NCBI GenBank assembly: GCA_903924005.1
Contig: CAIXZV010000235.1
Coordinates: 1-13,933 of the forward strand
Reading direction: 5' to 3'
DNA from: an uncultured Chloroflexota bacterium
GTDB taxonomy: Bacteria; Chloroflexota; Limnocylindria; Limnocylindrales; CSP1-4
DNA length: 13,933 nt
How positions within the stretch are numbered: the stretch's first letter is position 1; each line of letters starts with the position of its first letter. The notes beneath the pieces are model-generated. The model was not told where the DNA came from and ran no database searches. It was given only the letters and a program-made list of their open reading frames with translations. The translations under genes and the position numbers were made by a program. Below, in pieces: positions 6,779-13,933 of this stretch.

Positions 6779-8454
6779 TGCTGGCCGCCCTCGGGGGGCG
6801 TTGTGGTCGCGCTCCACCGGACGGCAACCGTGCGGTCAGCGCCAGCGATGGCGCTTGGGCGATGGGTGACAAGAAGCACCGCCGCCCCCCGGTTGGCCTC
6901 TGTGCGGATCGCAGCCAGCACCTGCGCCTCGGCAGCCTCGTCGAGGCCCGCGGTGGGCTCATCGAGGAGCAGGATCGGGGCCCGTCGCAGGAGCCCCCGA
7001 GCAACGCCAACCCTCCGCCGCTGGCCACTCGACAGACCGCGGCCAGCTTCGCCCAGGACCCGATCCGGATTGGCGTCCGGTTCGATCAGCCCCACCCGTT
7101 CGAGGCAATCGGCCACGTCGGCTGCCCCGGCCGCGGGCGCCCCGAGGCGCACGTTTTCGGCGATGGTTCCCGGGAACAGGTACGGGGTCTGCGGGACCCA
7201 GCCGACGCAGGCGCGCCATGCGCCTTGGTCGAGCGTGGTGATGTCCACCCTGCCCCCGTCCGCGGACAGGGCCCAAACCCGACCCGCCGTGGGTGTGGTG
7301 AAGCCGAGGATCGCGGCGAGCAGCGTGCTCTTGCCTGCGCCGCTTGGCCCGGTGAGGGCGACAACCTCGCCGGGCCGCACCACCAGGGACACGTCCGCGG
7401 GCGCCACGATGAGGCGGCCTGACTGCTCCACGGACAGCCCCTCCACGGCGATGCCGGCCAGAAGCGCCGGTATGGACACACCACCGTTGGGAGTTGTCGC
7501 CACACGTGCATCCAAGACTGCGAACGCGTCACGCGCGGCCGCAAGTCCCTCCTCAGACGCATGGAACTCGGCCCCGAGCCGCCGCAACGGCAGGTATGCC
7601 TCGGGTGCAAGAATCAGGGCGAACAGGCCTGTCTCAAGCGCAAGGTTGCCGGTGGCAAGCCGGAGGCCGATCCCCACGGCGATAAGCGCCACCGAAATCG
7701 TGGCGAGCAGCTCAAGCGTCATCGCCGAGAGAAACGCCACGCGCAACGTTTCCAGCGTGGCCGAGCGGTAGGCGTCGGTGACGCGCCCCAGGATTGCAAC
7801 CTGCGCGTCTGCCCGCCCGTAGGCGCGGAGCGTCGGCAGGCCTGCGACGGTGTCCGAGAACCGCGTCGCCAGACGCCCGAGCATTGCCCAGCGCCGGTTG
7901 CGACGGGCTACCGACATGCGGCCGATCAGCACCATGAACACCGGGATGAGTGGGACCGTCAGCGCGACGGTGAGGGCCGCCACGCCATCTACGAGCACCA
8001 AGCAGCAAACGACCGTGACCGGCACGATCGCCGCCAGTGCGACTTGCGGCAGGTAGCGGCCGAAGTACGCATCGAGCGCGTCGAGGCCGCGGGTGGTCAA
8101 CAGGGCGACGCCCGCCGTCGAGCGCTCCGCGGCCAGCGCCGGGCCTCGGCTCGCGGCCGCGGTGAGGACGCGAAGGCGCAGATCAGCCTTGACGGTACTG
8201 CTCACACGCTGGGCAACCACCTCGGCGGCCCAAGCCACGAGCGCACGCGCGGCCAGGACAACGGCGAGCACGGCGAGCGTGCCCGCCAGCGAGGCCGTGA
8301 CGGCGCCGCCAAGGAATGTCGACGCGATTGCGTGAGCGAGAAGCGAGGCCTGGACGACAGCGAGGAGCGCAGTTGCCACACCAAGCGCGACCGCCGCGCC
8401 GAGCGCAGTTGTCGCAGTGTGCGCGGTTGCAAGCAGCCGGCGGTGGGTGTTCAC
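6775..8454 (-). CDS. cydD: Thiol reductant ABC exporter subunit CydD
   Basis: Partner of CydC in the CydDC exporter. A 559-residue protein with six membrane segments in the N-terminal half, including the conserved PLIPVFMVLIG and TLRAYGRAD region near residues 168-215. The ATPase domain has Walker A GPSGAGKST (369-377), Q-loop PQTPYLFPGTIAENV (421-435), signature LSSGQRRRV (474-482), Walker B ILLLDEP (494-500) and the H-loop His at 531. Both ATP sites in the heterodimer therefore look intact. The start is a GTG at 8452-8454 with no strong Shine-Dalgarno and no alternative start upstream, 40 nt after the cydB stop. The last bases overlap the cydC start. Confidence 0.94.
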   Translation of the reverse strand: MNTHRRLLATAHTATTALGAAVALGVATALLAVVQASLLAHAIASTFLGGAVTASLAGTLAVLAVVLAARALVAWAAEVVAQRVSSTVKADLRLRVLTAAASRGPALAAERSTAGVALLTTRGLDALDAYFGRYLPQVALAAIVPVTVVCCLVLVDGVAALTVALTVPLIPVFMVLIGRMSVARRNRRWAMLGRLATRFSDTVAGLPTLRAYGRADAQVAILGRVTDAYRSATLETLRVAFLSAMTLELLATISVALIAVGIGLRLATGNLALETGLFALILAPEAYLPLRRLGAEFHASEEGLAAARDAFAVLDARVATTPNGGVSIPALLAGIAVEGLSVEQSGRLIVAPADVSLVVRPGEVVALTGPSGAGKSTLLAAILGFTTPTAGRVWALSADGGRVDITTLDQGAWRACVGWVPQTPYLFPGTIAENVRLGAPAAGAADVADCLERVGLIEPDANPDRVLGEAGRGLSSGQRRRVGVARGLLRRAPILLLDEPTAGLDEAAEAQVLAAIRTEANRGAAVLLVTHRPSAIAGADRTVAVRWSATTTPPEGGQQ

Positions 8455-8494
8455 AAAGCCGTGGACGCGGCGAAGCTGGGTGCGGGAACGCTCG

Positions 8495-9496
8495 TCAGGG
8501 CTTGGCCGGCGCCGCCTGCACCGTGACGCGCTTGCGGAAGATCCAGTAGGTCCATCCCTGGTAGAGCAGGACGAGCGGCGTGAAGATCACGGCCACGACG
8601 GTCATGATCGTAAGGGTGTACTGCGTGGATGCCGCATTGGTAGTTGTCAGGCTGAACGCCGGGTCCGTGGTGGACGGCATGACGTCCGGGAACAGCGCGA
8701 GGAACAGGCACACCACCGCGAGCGCGATCGTCACCGCGGAGCCAATGAACGCCCAGCCCTCGCGGCGGACACGGTTGGCCACAAGCGCGCCGATGAGCGC
8801 CAGTGCCGCCGCTACCGCCACAGTGATGGACGCGGCGTTGCCTGTCTGGACGTTTGCCCAAGCGAGGAACGCCACCGCCACAACAGCGGTGACGAGGCCC
8901 ACCCGCGTGACGAGCCCGTTGGCGCGATTGCGCAGTTCGCCTTCGGTCTTGAGCGCGAGGAAGACGAGCCCGTGGGTGATGAACAGGAGCAGTGTGGTGA
9001 GCCCGCCCAACAACCCAAACGGGTTGAGGAGCGTGATCAGGTTGCCCGTGAACTGCTTATGCGCGTCAATCGGCACGCCGGCCACGATGTTGGCAAACGC
9101 GACGCCCCAGAGCAAGGCAGGCAGGAAGCTGCAGATAGCGATGGCGATATCCCAGCGCTGGCGCCAGACGGCGCCGCCGCGCTTGTTGCGGTATTCGATG
9201 CCTACGCCGCGCACAATCAGCGCGACGAGGATCAGGAACAGCGCCAAGTAGAAGCCCGAGAACAGCGTGGCGTACCACTCGGGAAACGCGGCAAATGTCG
9301 CACCGCCGGCCACAATGACCCAGACCTCGTTGCCGTCCCAGACCGGGCCGATGGTGCGCAGGATCGCGCGCCGCTCGGGCTCCGTTTGACCAAGGATGGG
9401 AGACAGAATGCCAACCCCGAAGTCGAAGCCCTCCAGCACGAAGTAGCCAATCCAGAGGACGGCGATGAGGGCGAACCAGACGGTTGTCAGTTCCAT
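8495..9496 (-). CDS. cydB: Cytochrome bd ubiquinol oxidase subunit II
   Basis: Second structural subunit of the cytochrome bd terminal oxidase, which reduces O2 to water with quinol electrons at high O2 affinity. A 333-residue integral membrane protein, the short form relative to 379 residues in E. coli. Conserved features are GFDFGVG (23-29), RRAILRTIGPVWDGNEVW (42-59) and WYATLFSGFYLAL, followed by multiple hydrophobic segments and the C-terminal LLYQGWTYWIFRKRV. The ATG at 9494-9496 is preceded by AGAGGAC about 8 nt upstream. It begins 12 nt after the cydA stop, so it is cotranscribed. Confidence 0.95.
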   Translation of the reverse strand: MELTTVWFALIAVLWIGYFVLEGFDFGVGILSPILGQTEPERRAILRTIGPVWDGNEVWVIVAGGATFAAFPEWYATLFSGFYLALFLILVALIVRGVGIEYRNKRGGAVWRQRWDIAIAICSFLPALLWGVAFANIVAGVPIDAHKQFTGNLITLLNPFGLLGGLTTLLLFITHGLVFLALKTEGELRNRANGLVTRVGLVTAVVAVAFLAWANVQTGNAASITVAVAAALALIGALVANRVRREGWAFIGSAVTIALAVVCLFLALFPDVMPSTTDPAFSLTTTNAASTQYTLTIMTVVAVIFTPLVLLYQGWTYWIFRKRVTVQAAPAKP

Positions 9497-9508
9497 CTCG
9501 ATGTCCTC

Positions 9509-10909
9509 TCAGTACCCGAAGCCAAGCGCGGCATCGGCGTCGTGTTCAAGGCTGGCGTCCGCGACAGCGGGCGGGAGGCCGTCGCGGACGCGACGAACCA
9601 TCAGGCCCACCATGACCACCGCGAGCGCCCCGTATAGGACGGTGAAGCCGATCATCGTGACCAGCACGTCAAAGGTGCTTGACGTAGGTGAGACCGCGGA
9701 GGCGGTGGACATCAGTCCGAACACGATCCAGGGCTGCCGGCCAATCTCGGTGAACATCCACGCAAAGCTGTTGGCGGCAAGCGGCAAGAACGGCAGCGCG
9801 ATCGCTGTGGCGAGCGCAAACCTGCCGGGTACGCGCCCCTTGCGGAGGCCGAACAGGAACCACGCCGCGGCCAGCGCCGCGAGGATTCCTGTACCGATCA
9901 TGAGCCGGAATGTCCAGTAGGTGACGGCCGTGTTGGGCGTGTAGTCGCCAGCGCCATAGGTGGCTTCGTACTGCGTCTGGAGGTCGTTGATGCCCTCCAC
10001 CTTGCCGTCCAAGGTGCCTGTGGCGAGGAACGACAGGAGATTGGGGATCCGAATGGAAAAGACGTCCTGGCTCCCGTCCAGCGATCCAATCGTGAAGATC
10101 GAGAACGAGGCGGGCTGCTCGGTGGTCCAGAGTGCCTCAGCGGCGGCCATCTTCATTGGCTGCTGCTCAGTCATGATCTTGCCCTGAATGTCGCCGGTCA
10201 CCGCCACCAGCAGGCCGGACACCAGCAGCATCGTGGCGCCAACCTTGGCCGTCGTGCGGAACGCGCCCTCGTCGTCAGCGCGCCGGCGGATGAGGCGCCA
10301 TAGGGCGATGCCGGTCAGGAGGGCGCCCGTGGTCATGAACGCTGCGGCGATCGTGTGCGGGAAGGTGATGAGTGCTGTGCTGTTGGTCAGCAGCGCGAAG
10401 AAGTCCTTCAGTTCCGCTCGTCCCGTGGCCGCGTTGACCTCGTACCCGACCGGGTGCTGCATCCAGGAGTTGGCGGCCAGAATGATGAACGCCGAGATGG
10501 CCGAGCCAACCGCCGCGACCCAGATGGTGACGAGGTGGAGGCGGGGCGACAGACGGCCCCAGCCAAAGATCCAGAGGCCAAGGAACGTGGACTCGAGGAA
10601 GAACGCCAGCAGCCCTTCGATTGCCAGCGGCGCCCCAAAGATGTCGCCCACAAACCTGCTGTAACTGCTCCAGTTCATGCCGAACTGGAACTCCTGCACG
10701 ATCCCAGTCACTACGCCAAGGGCGAAGTTGATCAAAAACAGTTCACCGACAAAGCGCGTGAGCCGCAGGTACGACTCTTTCTTCGTGCGGTACCAGGCCA
10801 GCTGGAACCCGGCGGTCGCGAAGGCCATCCCGATGGTCAGGGGAACGAACAGGAAGTGGTAGACAGTGGTGATCCCGAATTGCCATCGGGACAGCATCAG
10901 CGGATCCAC
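9509..10909 (-). CDS. cydA: Cytochrome bd ubiquinol oxidase subunit I
   Basis: Heme-bearing subunit of cytochrome bd oxidase (hemes b558, b595 and d; quinol oxidation). A 466-residue protein. By alignment with E. coli CydA the key residues are present: H18 (E. coli H19), E98 in LAIEG (E99), E106 in FFLEST (E107), H185 in FPHT (H186) and M337 in FRLM (M393). The quinol-loop pair K253 and E258 lies in PMKMAAAEALW, and the GRQPW motif is at 390-394. The Q-loop lacks the long C-terminal insertion of E. coli, so this is the short-loop type. The start is a GTG (10907-10909) with GAGG about 7 nt upstream. It heads the cydABDC-selD run, and a promoter-like region with a 16-bp palindrome lies upstream. 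Confidence 0.97.
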   Translation of the reverse strand: MDPLMLSRWQFGITTVYHFLFVPLTIGMAFATAGFQLAWYRTKKESYLRLTRFVGELFLINFALGVVTGIVQEFQFGMNWSSYSRFVGDIFGAPLAIEGLLAFFLESTFLGLWIFGWGRLSPRLHLVTIWVAAVGSAISAFIILAANSWMQHPVGYEVNAATGRAELKDFFALLTNSTALITFPHTIAAAFMTTGALLTGIALWRLIRRRADDEGAFRTTAKVGATMLLVSGLLVAVTGDIQGKIMTEQQPMKMAAAEALWTTEQPASFSIFTIGSLDGSQDVFSIRIPNLLSFLATGTLDGKVEGINDLQTQYEATYGAGDYTPNTAVTYWTFRLMIGTGILAALAAAWFLFGLRKGRVPGRFALATAIALPFLPLAANSFAWMFTEIGRQPWIVFGLMSTASAVSPTSSTFDVLVTMIGFTVLYGALAVVMVGLMVRRVRDGLPPAVADASLEHDADAALGFGY

Positions 10910-10956
10910 AGGTACCTCATCCTCCGTGAACGCAGGGTCACGACCAAGGATGCCTG

Positions 10957-10991
10957 CGACATATATATGTCGGATAGGCCGAAGGGCACAA
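10957..10991 (-). promoter_or_regulatory. Candidate cydA promoter with a perfect 16-bp palindromic operator
   Basis: CGACATATATATGTCG (10957-10972) is a perfect palindrome and an A+T-rich island in a G+C-rich region. On the minus strand its core supplies a -10-like TATATA (10962-10967), with TTGTGC (10986-10991) 18 nt upstream as a partial -35. The cydA GTG is about 50 nt downstream with its own Shine-Dalgarno. A dyad over the -10 is the classic layout of a repressor site. The symmetric A/T core resembles operators of winged-helix regulators such as PadR or BlaI types, but no regulator gene is in the window. The remaining bases of the 131-bp gap (10910-11040) hold nothing else I recognise. 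Confidence 0.5.
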
Positions 10992-11040
10992 TCCCAACAG
11001 TCGACGGCAGGCCGTTCGGGGGCCGCGTGTCGCGCTGGCG

Positions 11041-11679
11041 CTACTGCTGCGTCTGACCTTCGGCCGAACGCCGCTCCGCCACGATGACGGCGTCGATCAT
11101 CTGACGCCCAGCGCCGCCGTCACGATGCACCAGTTCCGCCGTCACGACGGCCAGGCCCGGATCGGAGCCGAGCTCCGCCGCAATGTCGGCAGTGGTGAAG
11201 AGTACGGCGGGGTCCTGGGGCCCGCCCACGCCATCGGTCAGGTTTGAGAGGTCGTGGCCCACGACGACAAGGTGCCCGCCCGGCGCCACCGCGTCGGCCG
11301 CTGCCGCGTAGATGGCCCGGCGCTCAGTTGGCGGCAAGTGCAGGTACACGAGGGCGACGAGATCAAACGAGCGCGGCTCGGGCCGCCAGGTCAGCAAGTC
11401 GGTCTGGAGGAGGCGGATCTCCACACCTGCCGCGGCGGCCGATCGTTCGGCACGCGCCAGAGCCACTGCGGAGAAGTCCACAGCCGTCGCCTGCCACCCG
11501 CGCGACGCCAGCCAGATGGCGTTGCGCCCATCGCCCGCGGCGAGGTCAAGGGCGCGCCCAGGTTTCCACCCGCTCGCCACCCGCACAAGCGAGGAATCGG
11601 GCTCGGGCGATTCGATTGGGTCGCGGGCGCTGTGGCGTTCGTCCCACAGTTGCTGGCGCGTCTTCTCGGGCTCGGTCAT
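11041..11679 (-). CDS. Class I SAM-dependent methyltransferase (TehB/thiopurine methyltransferase-like)
   Basis: A 212-residue Rossmann-fold methyltransferase. Motif I is ALDLAAGDGRNAIWLASRG (43-61), followed by an acidic SAM-ribose position in AVDFS (D68), TDLLTW for the adenine-binding loop, and FDLVALVYLHLPP as motif IV. The N-terminal WDERHSARDP and the D-x-AAGDGRNA signature are typical of the group that includes TehB and thiol/thiopurine methyltransferases, which act on small thiols or on tellurite/selenite. The actual substrate is not determined. The ATG at 11677-11679 follows the rhodanese stop by 24 nt with GAGG upstream, so it is probably the last gene of the persulfide operon. Confidence 0.8.
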   Translation of the reverse strand: MTEPEKTRQQLWDERHSARDPIESPEPDSSLVRVASGWKPGRALDLAAGDGRNAIWLASRGWQATAVDFSAVALARAERSAAAAGVEIRLLQTDLLTWRPEPRSFDLVALVYLHLPPTERRAIYAAAADAVAPGGHLVVVGHDLSNLTDGVGGPQDPAVLFTTADIAAELGSDPGLAVVTAELVHRDGGAGRQMIDAVIVAERRSAEGQTQQ

Positions 11680-11703
11680 GCGCGGCGCCTCGTCAAGCGG
11701 CAG

Positions 11704-12042
11704 TTAGCGGACGATGGGGCGGCCGCTGCGGGCCCAGGCACTCGTGCCGCCCCAGACAGACACGGCTCCCGCGAAGCCCTTTGCGATGAGGAAGTCCGTG
11801 GCGCCCTGGCTCCGGCCGCCCGAGGCGCAGATCACCGCATACGGCTTGTCGTGGCTGAGTGCGCCCAGACGGGCGGGCAGCTCGTGCATGGGGATGTGCA
11901 TGGCATCGGGCACATGGCCCATCGTGAACTCCCACGGATCGCGCACATCCAGCACCTGCACCGCACCCTGCTTGATGAGGGACTCCAGTTCGTTGATATC
12001 GATGGTGGGAGTGCGCGCGGCAAACAGGTTGGGGGCGAACAT
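11704..12042 (-). CDS. Single-domain rhodanese-like sulfurtransferase
   Basis: A 112-residue protein consisting of one rhodanese domain, which carries sulfane sulfur as a cysteine persulfide. Visible landmarks are VQVLDVRDPWEFTMGHVPDA near residues 28-47, including the CH2A-like LDVRDPWEF and GHVPDAMHIP, and an active-site loop CASGGRS with C72 as the nucleophile, followed by LIAKGFAGAVSVWGGTSAW. The ATG has GGAG 6 nt upstream. It starts 12 nt after the stop of the CoA-disulfide reductase/rhodanese fusion, so the two rhodanese domains are coexpressed and may exchange persulfide. It is too short to be the selenouridine synthase SelU. Confidence 0.9.
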   Translation of the reverse strand: MFAPNLFAARTPTIDINELESLIKQGAVQVLDVRDPWEFTMGHVPDAMHIPMHELPARLGALSHDKPYAVICASGGRSQGATDFLIAKGFAGAVSVWGGTSAWARSGRPIVR

Positions 12043-12054
12043 CGGGGCTCCGAG

Positions 12055-13737
12055 TTAGTTGATGGAGGGGGTGAGTGATGTGCCGGCGGCCCACGTCGTG
12101 TAGCCACCGTCCAGGTTTCGGACGTTGTCCCAGCCGTGCTGGCGCAGGATCCGCGTGGCGGTGTGGCCGCGGACACCCACGGCGCAGTGGATGATCGCCG
12201 GTCCCTCTGGCACCTCGGCCAGCCGGTCGCGGAGCTCATCCACGGGGATGAGGACGGATCCCGGGATGCCGCCACGCCGGTGCTCGCTGGCGGAGCGCAC
12301 ATCGATGAGCGTGGCTCCGGCGTCCATCGCGGCGGCCAGTTCGTGCCACTGGATCGTGGGCGTGAGGCCGTCTCGGGTGTTCATGGCAGCGTAGCCCAGC
12401 ATGTTCACCGGGTCCTTGGCGGACGCGAACTGCGGGGCGTACGCCAGCTCCAGGTCCGCCAGATCGCTCGCGGTGAGACCGCCCGCCATTGCTGTGGCGA
12501 TGACATCAATCCGCTTGTCCACGCCGGACTTGCCCACGCCCTGGGCGCCCAGGATCTGGTCTGTTGCCGGATCCACGAGCAGCTTGAGCGCCATGCCGTC
12601 TGCGCCCGGGTAGTAGCCGGCGTGCGAGGACGGGTGGGTGTGGACCACCATGTACGGCCGCCCGGCGGCGCGCAGCCGCTTCTCATTCCAGCCCGTGACG
12701 GCAACCTGCAGGCCGAAGACGCCCACGATGGCGGTGCCCTGGATGCCGCGGTCCTTGCCTGGCCGGCCAGCGATGACGTCTGCGACAAAGCGGCCCTGGC
12801 GGTTGGCGGTGTTGGCGAGCGGGACAAGCGTCTCGGAGCCGTCAAGCCCGTCGCGCTTCTCCACCGCGTCGCCAACCGCGTAGATGTTCGGGTCGCTGGT
12901 GCGGAAGTGCTCGTCGGTGGCGATGCCGCCGCGCGGGCCAATCGTGAGCCCGGACGCCTTGGCGAGGCCCGTCTCGGGTCGCACGCCGATGGCCGCAATG
13001 ACGATGTCCGCAGGCAGGTGCTCCCCGTTGGCCAGCGTCACATCGCGCGCACCGATGGCGGTCACGGCGGCGCCAAGCCGCAGGGCGACGCCTGAGCGGC
13101 GGATCCGGTCGTGGACGGGCGCAACCATTTCAGGGTCAAGCGGGGCCATCACTTGGGCCGTAGCCTCAACGACCGCGGTCTGGATGCCGCGGTGGACCAG
13201 GTTCTCCGCCATCTCGAGGCCAATGAACCCGCCGCCAATGACAACAGCGGTCTTGGCGCCATGGGCTGCCGCCACCATGGCGTCCGTGTCTTCAACGTTG
13301 CGCAGCGAAAGCGCGCGCTCGATGCCGGGGATGGGCGGCCGAACGGGGCTTGCGCCAGGCGAGAGGATCAGGGCGTTGTAGGGGAACTCCAGTTCTGTGC
13401 CGGTGCCCGCGGCGGCGCCCGCCGCAGCGGCCAGGTCACGCACGATGACAACTTGGCGGTCGCGGTCAATCCGCACGGCCTCATGGCGGACGCGGACGTC
13501 CAGCCGGAACCGGGCTGCCAGCGATGCCGGCGTCTGGAGCAGGAGCGCGTCCCGCTTCTCGATGACGCCGCCCACGTGGTACGGCAGGCCACAGTTGGCA
13601 AACGAGACATAGCCGCTGCGCTCGATGACGGTGATCTGCGCGGTCTCATCAAGGCGGCGCATGCGGGTGGCGGCGGACATGCCGCCGGCAACCCCGCCGA
13701 TGATCACGATGTGGCGCTGGGTGGTGGGGTTGGTCAT
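12055..13737 (-). CDS. CoA-disulfide reductase/rhodanese fusion (NADH-dependent persulfide reductase type)
   Basis: A 560-residue flavoprotein reducing CoA disulfide or CoA/protein persulfides with NAD(P)H, releasing sulfide. N-terminal FAD domain: HIVIIGGVAGGMSAATRMRR (residues 9-28), then the single redox Cys C49 in SFANCGLPYHVGG, as in CoA-disulfide reductases rather than CxxxxC enzymes. A second nucleotide-binding motif is AVVIGGGFIGLEMAENL, with the FAD motif NIYAVGDAVE further on. A reductase dimerisation domain follows. The C-terminal rhodanese domain (about 460-560) has active-site C518 in CAVGVRGH, the usual CxVGxRG form of this fusion. The ATG at 13735-13737 is chosen for its AAGGA Shine-Dalgarno about 7 nt upstream and because homology starts there; an ATG at 13794 would add 19 unlike residues. 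First gene of the block. Confidence 0.93.
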   Translation of the reverse strand: MTNPTTQRHIVIIGGVAGGMSAATRMRRLDETAQITVIERSGYVSFANCGLPYHVGGVIEKRDALLLQTPASLAARFRLDVRVRHEAVRIDRDRQVVIVRDLAAAAGAAAGTGTELEFPYNALILSPGASPVRPPIPGIERALSLRNVEDTDAMVAAAHGAKTAVVIGGGFIGLEMAENLVHRGIQTAVVEATAQVMAPLDPEMVAPVHDRIRRSGVALRLGAAVTAIGARDVTLANGEHLPADIVIAAIGVRPETGLAKASGLTIGPRGGIATDEHFRTSDPNIYAVGDAVEKRDGLDGSETLVPLANTANRQGRFVADVIAGRPGKDRGIQGTAIVGVFGLQVAVTGWNEKRLRAAGRPYMVVHTHPSSHAGYYPGADGMALKLLVDPATDQILGAQGVGKSGVDKRIDVIATAMAGGLTASDLADLELAYAPQFASAKDPVNMLGYAAMNTRDGLTPTIQWHELAAAMDAGATLIDVRSASEHRRGGIPGSVLIPVDELRDRLAEVPEGPAIIHCAVGVRGHTATRILRQHGWDNVRNLDGGYTTWAAGTSLTPSIN

Positions 13738-13792
13738 GGCGGGTTCCTTGGGGGACGGCGCAGCGAGGGATGGGACGCGCTGTGCCTGCTGC

Positions 13793-13823
13793 ATCGTAGC
13801 GTCTACTTGCGTGATTGCGCAAC
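13793..13823 (-). promoter_or_regulatory. Candidate promoter/operator of the CoA-disulfide reductase operon
   Basis: On the minus strand TTGCGC (13817-13822) and TACGAT (13793-13798) are 18 nt apart, a weak -35 and an acceptable -10. The -35 lies in the dyad TTGCG-N6-CGCAA (13807-13822). The 12-mer TGATTGCGCAAC (13812-13823, plus strand) differs at one base from one upstream of the nitroreductase-family gene. CTACTTG is also repeated on both sides of the dyad. The mRNA leader would be about 50 nt and contains the AAGGA site. Confidence 0.4.
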
Positions 13824-13856
13824 TACTTGTCTGGCGTGGCCGATGAGCGCGGCGGT

Positions 13857-13933
13857 TTAGTTGGGCAGCAGCCGCGTGAATGCGCTGAGGTGCTGCGTTG
13901 AGCCGGTGCGGAGCCTGGTGTAGGCGCGCAGCA
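13857..13933 (-). CDS. 3' end of a possible DUF2202 (ferritin-like) protein gene, partial
   Basis: The last 24 or so codons of a minus-strand gene ending in TAA (13857-13859), with the rest outside the window. The visible C-terminus reads LRAYTRLRTGSTQHLSAFTRLL and then PN. The GS-x2-HL-x-AF-x-R-x-L pattern is what I associate with the last helix of DUF2202 proteins, a four-helix ferritin-like family. The assignment rests on this short stretch only. The stop lies about 120 nt upstream of the CoA-disulfide reductase start, leaving room for the promoter described there. Confidence 0.45.
   Translation of the reverse strand, partial: LRAYTRLRTGSTQHLSAFTRLLPN

Noticed and set aside
6128..7771. 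A 547-codon plus-strand open frame
   Set aside because: It lies antisense to cydC/cydD, whose products are unmistakable ABC proteins; its translation is Arg/Ser/Ala-rich with no motifs, a typical high-GC shadow.
8417..9637. A 406-codon plus-strand open frame
   Set aside because: It is antisense to cydB and the end of cydA; the composition is rich in Arg, Glu, His and Asp with no domain pattern. The same holds for the plus-strand frames at 847-1593 and 12136-13095, and for the minus-strand frame at 2276-3028 under the MttB-like gene.
11704..12042. tRNA 2-selenouridine synthase (SelU), suggested by a rhodanese near selD
   Set aside because: The protein is only 112 residues and has no P-loop domain, so it is a plain rhodanese.
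12055..13794. Start of the CoA-disulfide reductase at the ATG at 13792-13794
   Set aside because: The extra 19 residues show no family similarity, the codon overlaps the likely -10 box, and the ATG at 13737 has an AAGGA Shine-Dalgarno.

Overview
This is a G+C-rich bacterial window, densely coded, with no tRNA, rRNA, CRISPR array or mobile element that I can see. Several traits point to a high-GC Gram-positive-like lineage such as Chloroflexota or Actinobacteriota: a deazaflavin (F420)-dependent nitroreductase-family protein, GTG starts, several genes whose -10 box lies 6 nt before the start codon (leaderless mRNAs), a cydABDC gene order and a short-type CydA. I cannot place it more precisely.

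Left block (1-1497, minus strand): the 5' part of a selenocysteine-containing formate dehydrogenase catalytic subunit, running off the left edge. Its frame is interrupted only by a UGA at 732-734. A textbook bacterial SECIS hairpin follows immediately, with a GGUCU apical loop and the same UGA-to-loop spacing as E. coli fdhF. The coding region starts at a GTG with a good Shine-Dalgarno and lacks the usual N-terminal [4Fe-4S] domain. Upstream is a small F420-dependent nitroreductase-family gene.

Middle left (1565-3996, plus strand): an MttB-superfamily (trimethylamine methyltransferase-like) gene without an amber codon, a small ABM-fold protein, and a membrane protein with a B-box-like zinc finger. 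The last one converges stop-to-stop with selD.

Centre (10909 down to 3997, minus strand): cydA-cydB-cydD-cydC-selD, tightly spaced and probably one transcript. It encodes cytochrome bd oxidase, its thiol-exporting ABC assembly factor, and selenophosphate synthetase. SelD makes the selenium donor needed to decode the UGA in the formate dehydrogenase about 3 kb away. A perfect 16-bp palindrome overlaps the putative -10 region in front of cydA.

Right block (13737 down to 11041, minus strand): a CoA-disulfide reductase/rhodanese fusion (NADH-dependent persulfide reductase type), a stand-alone rhodanese and a SAM-dependent methyltransferase resembling the TehB/thiopurine group. These are separated by 12 and 24 nt and look like one operon for reactive sulfur or chalcogen handling. 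Beside the sulfide-tolerant bd oxidase and selD, they make a plausible sulfur/selenium and low-oxygen stress neighbourhood, though that link is inference. At the right edge is the 3' end of a gene whose C-terminus resembles DUF2202 ferritin-like proteins.
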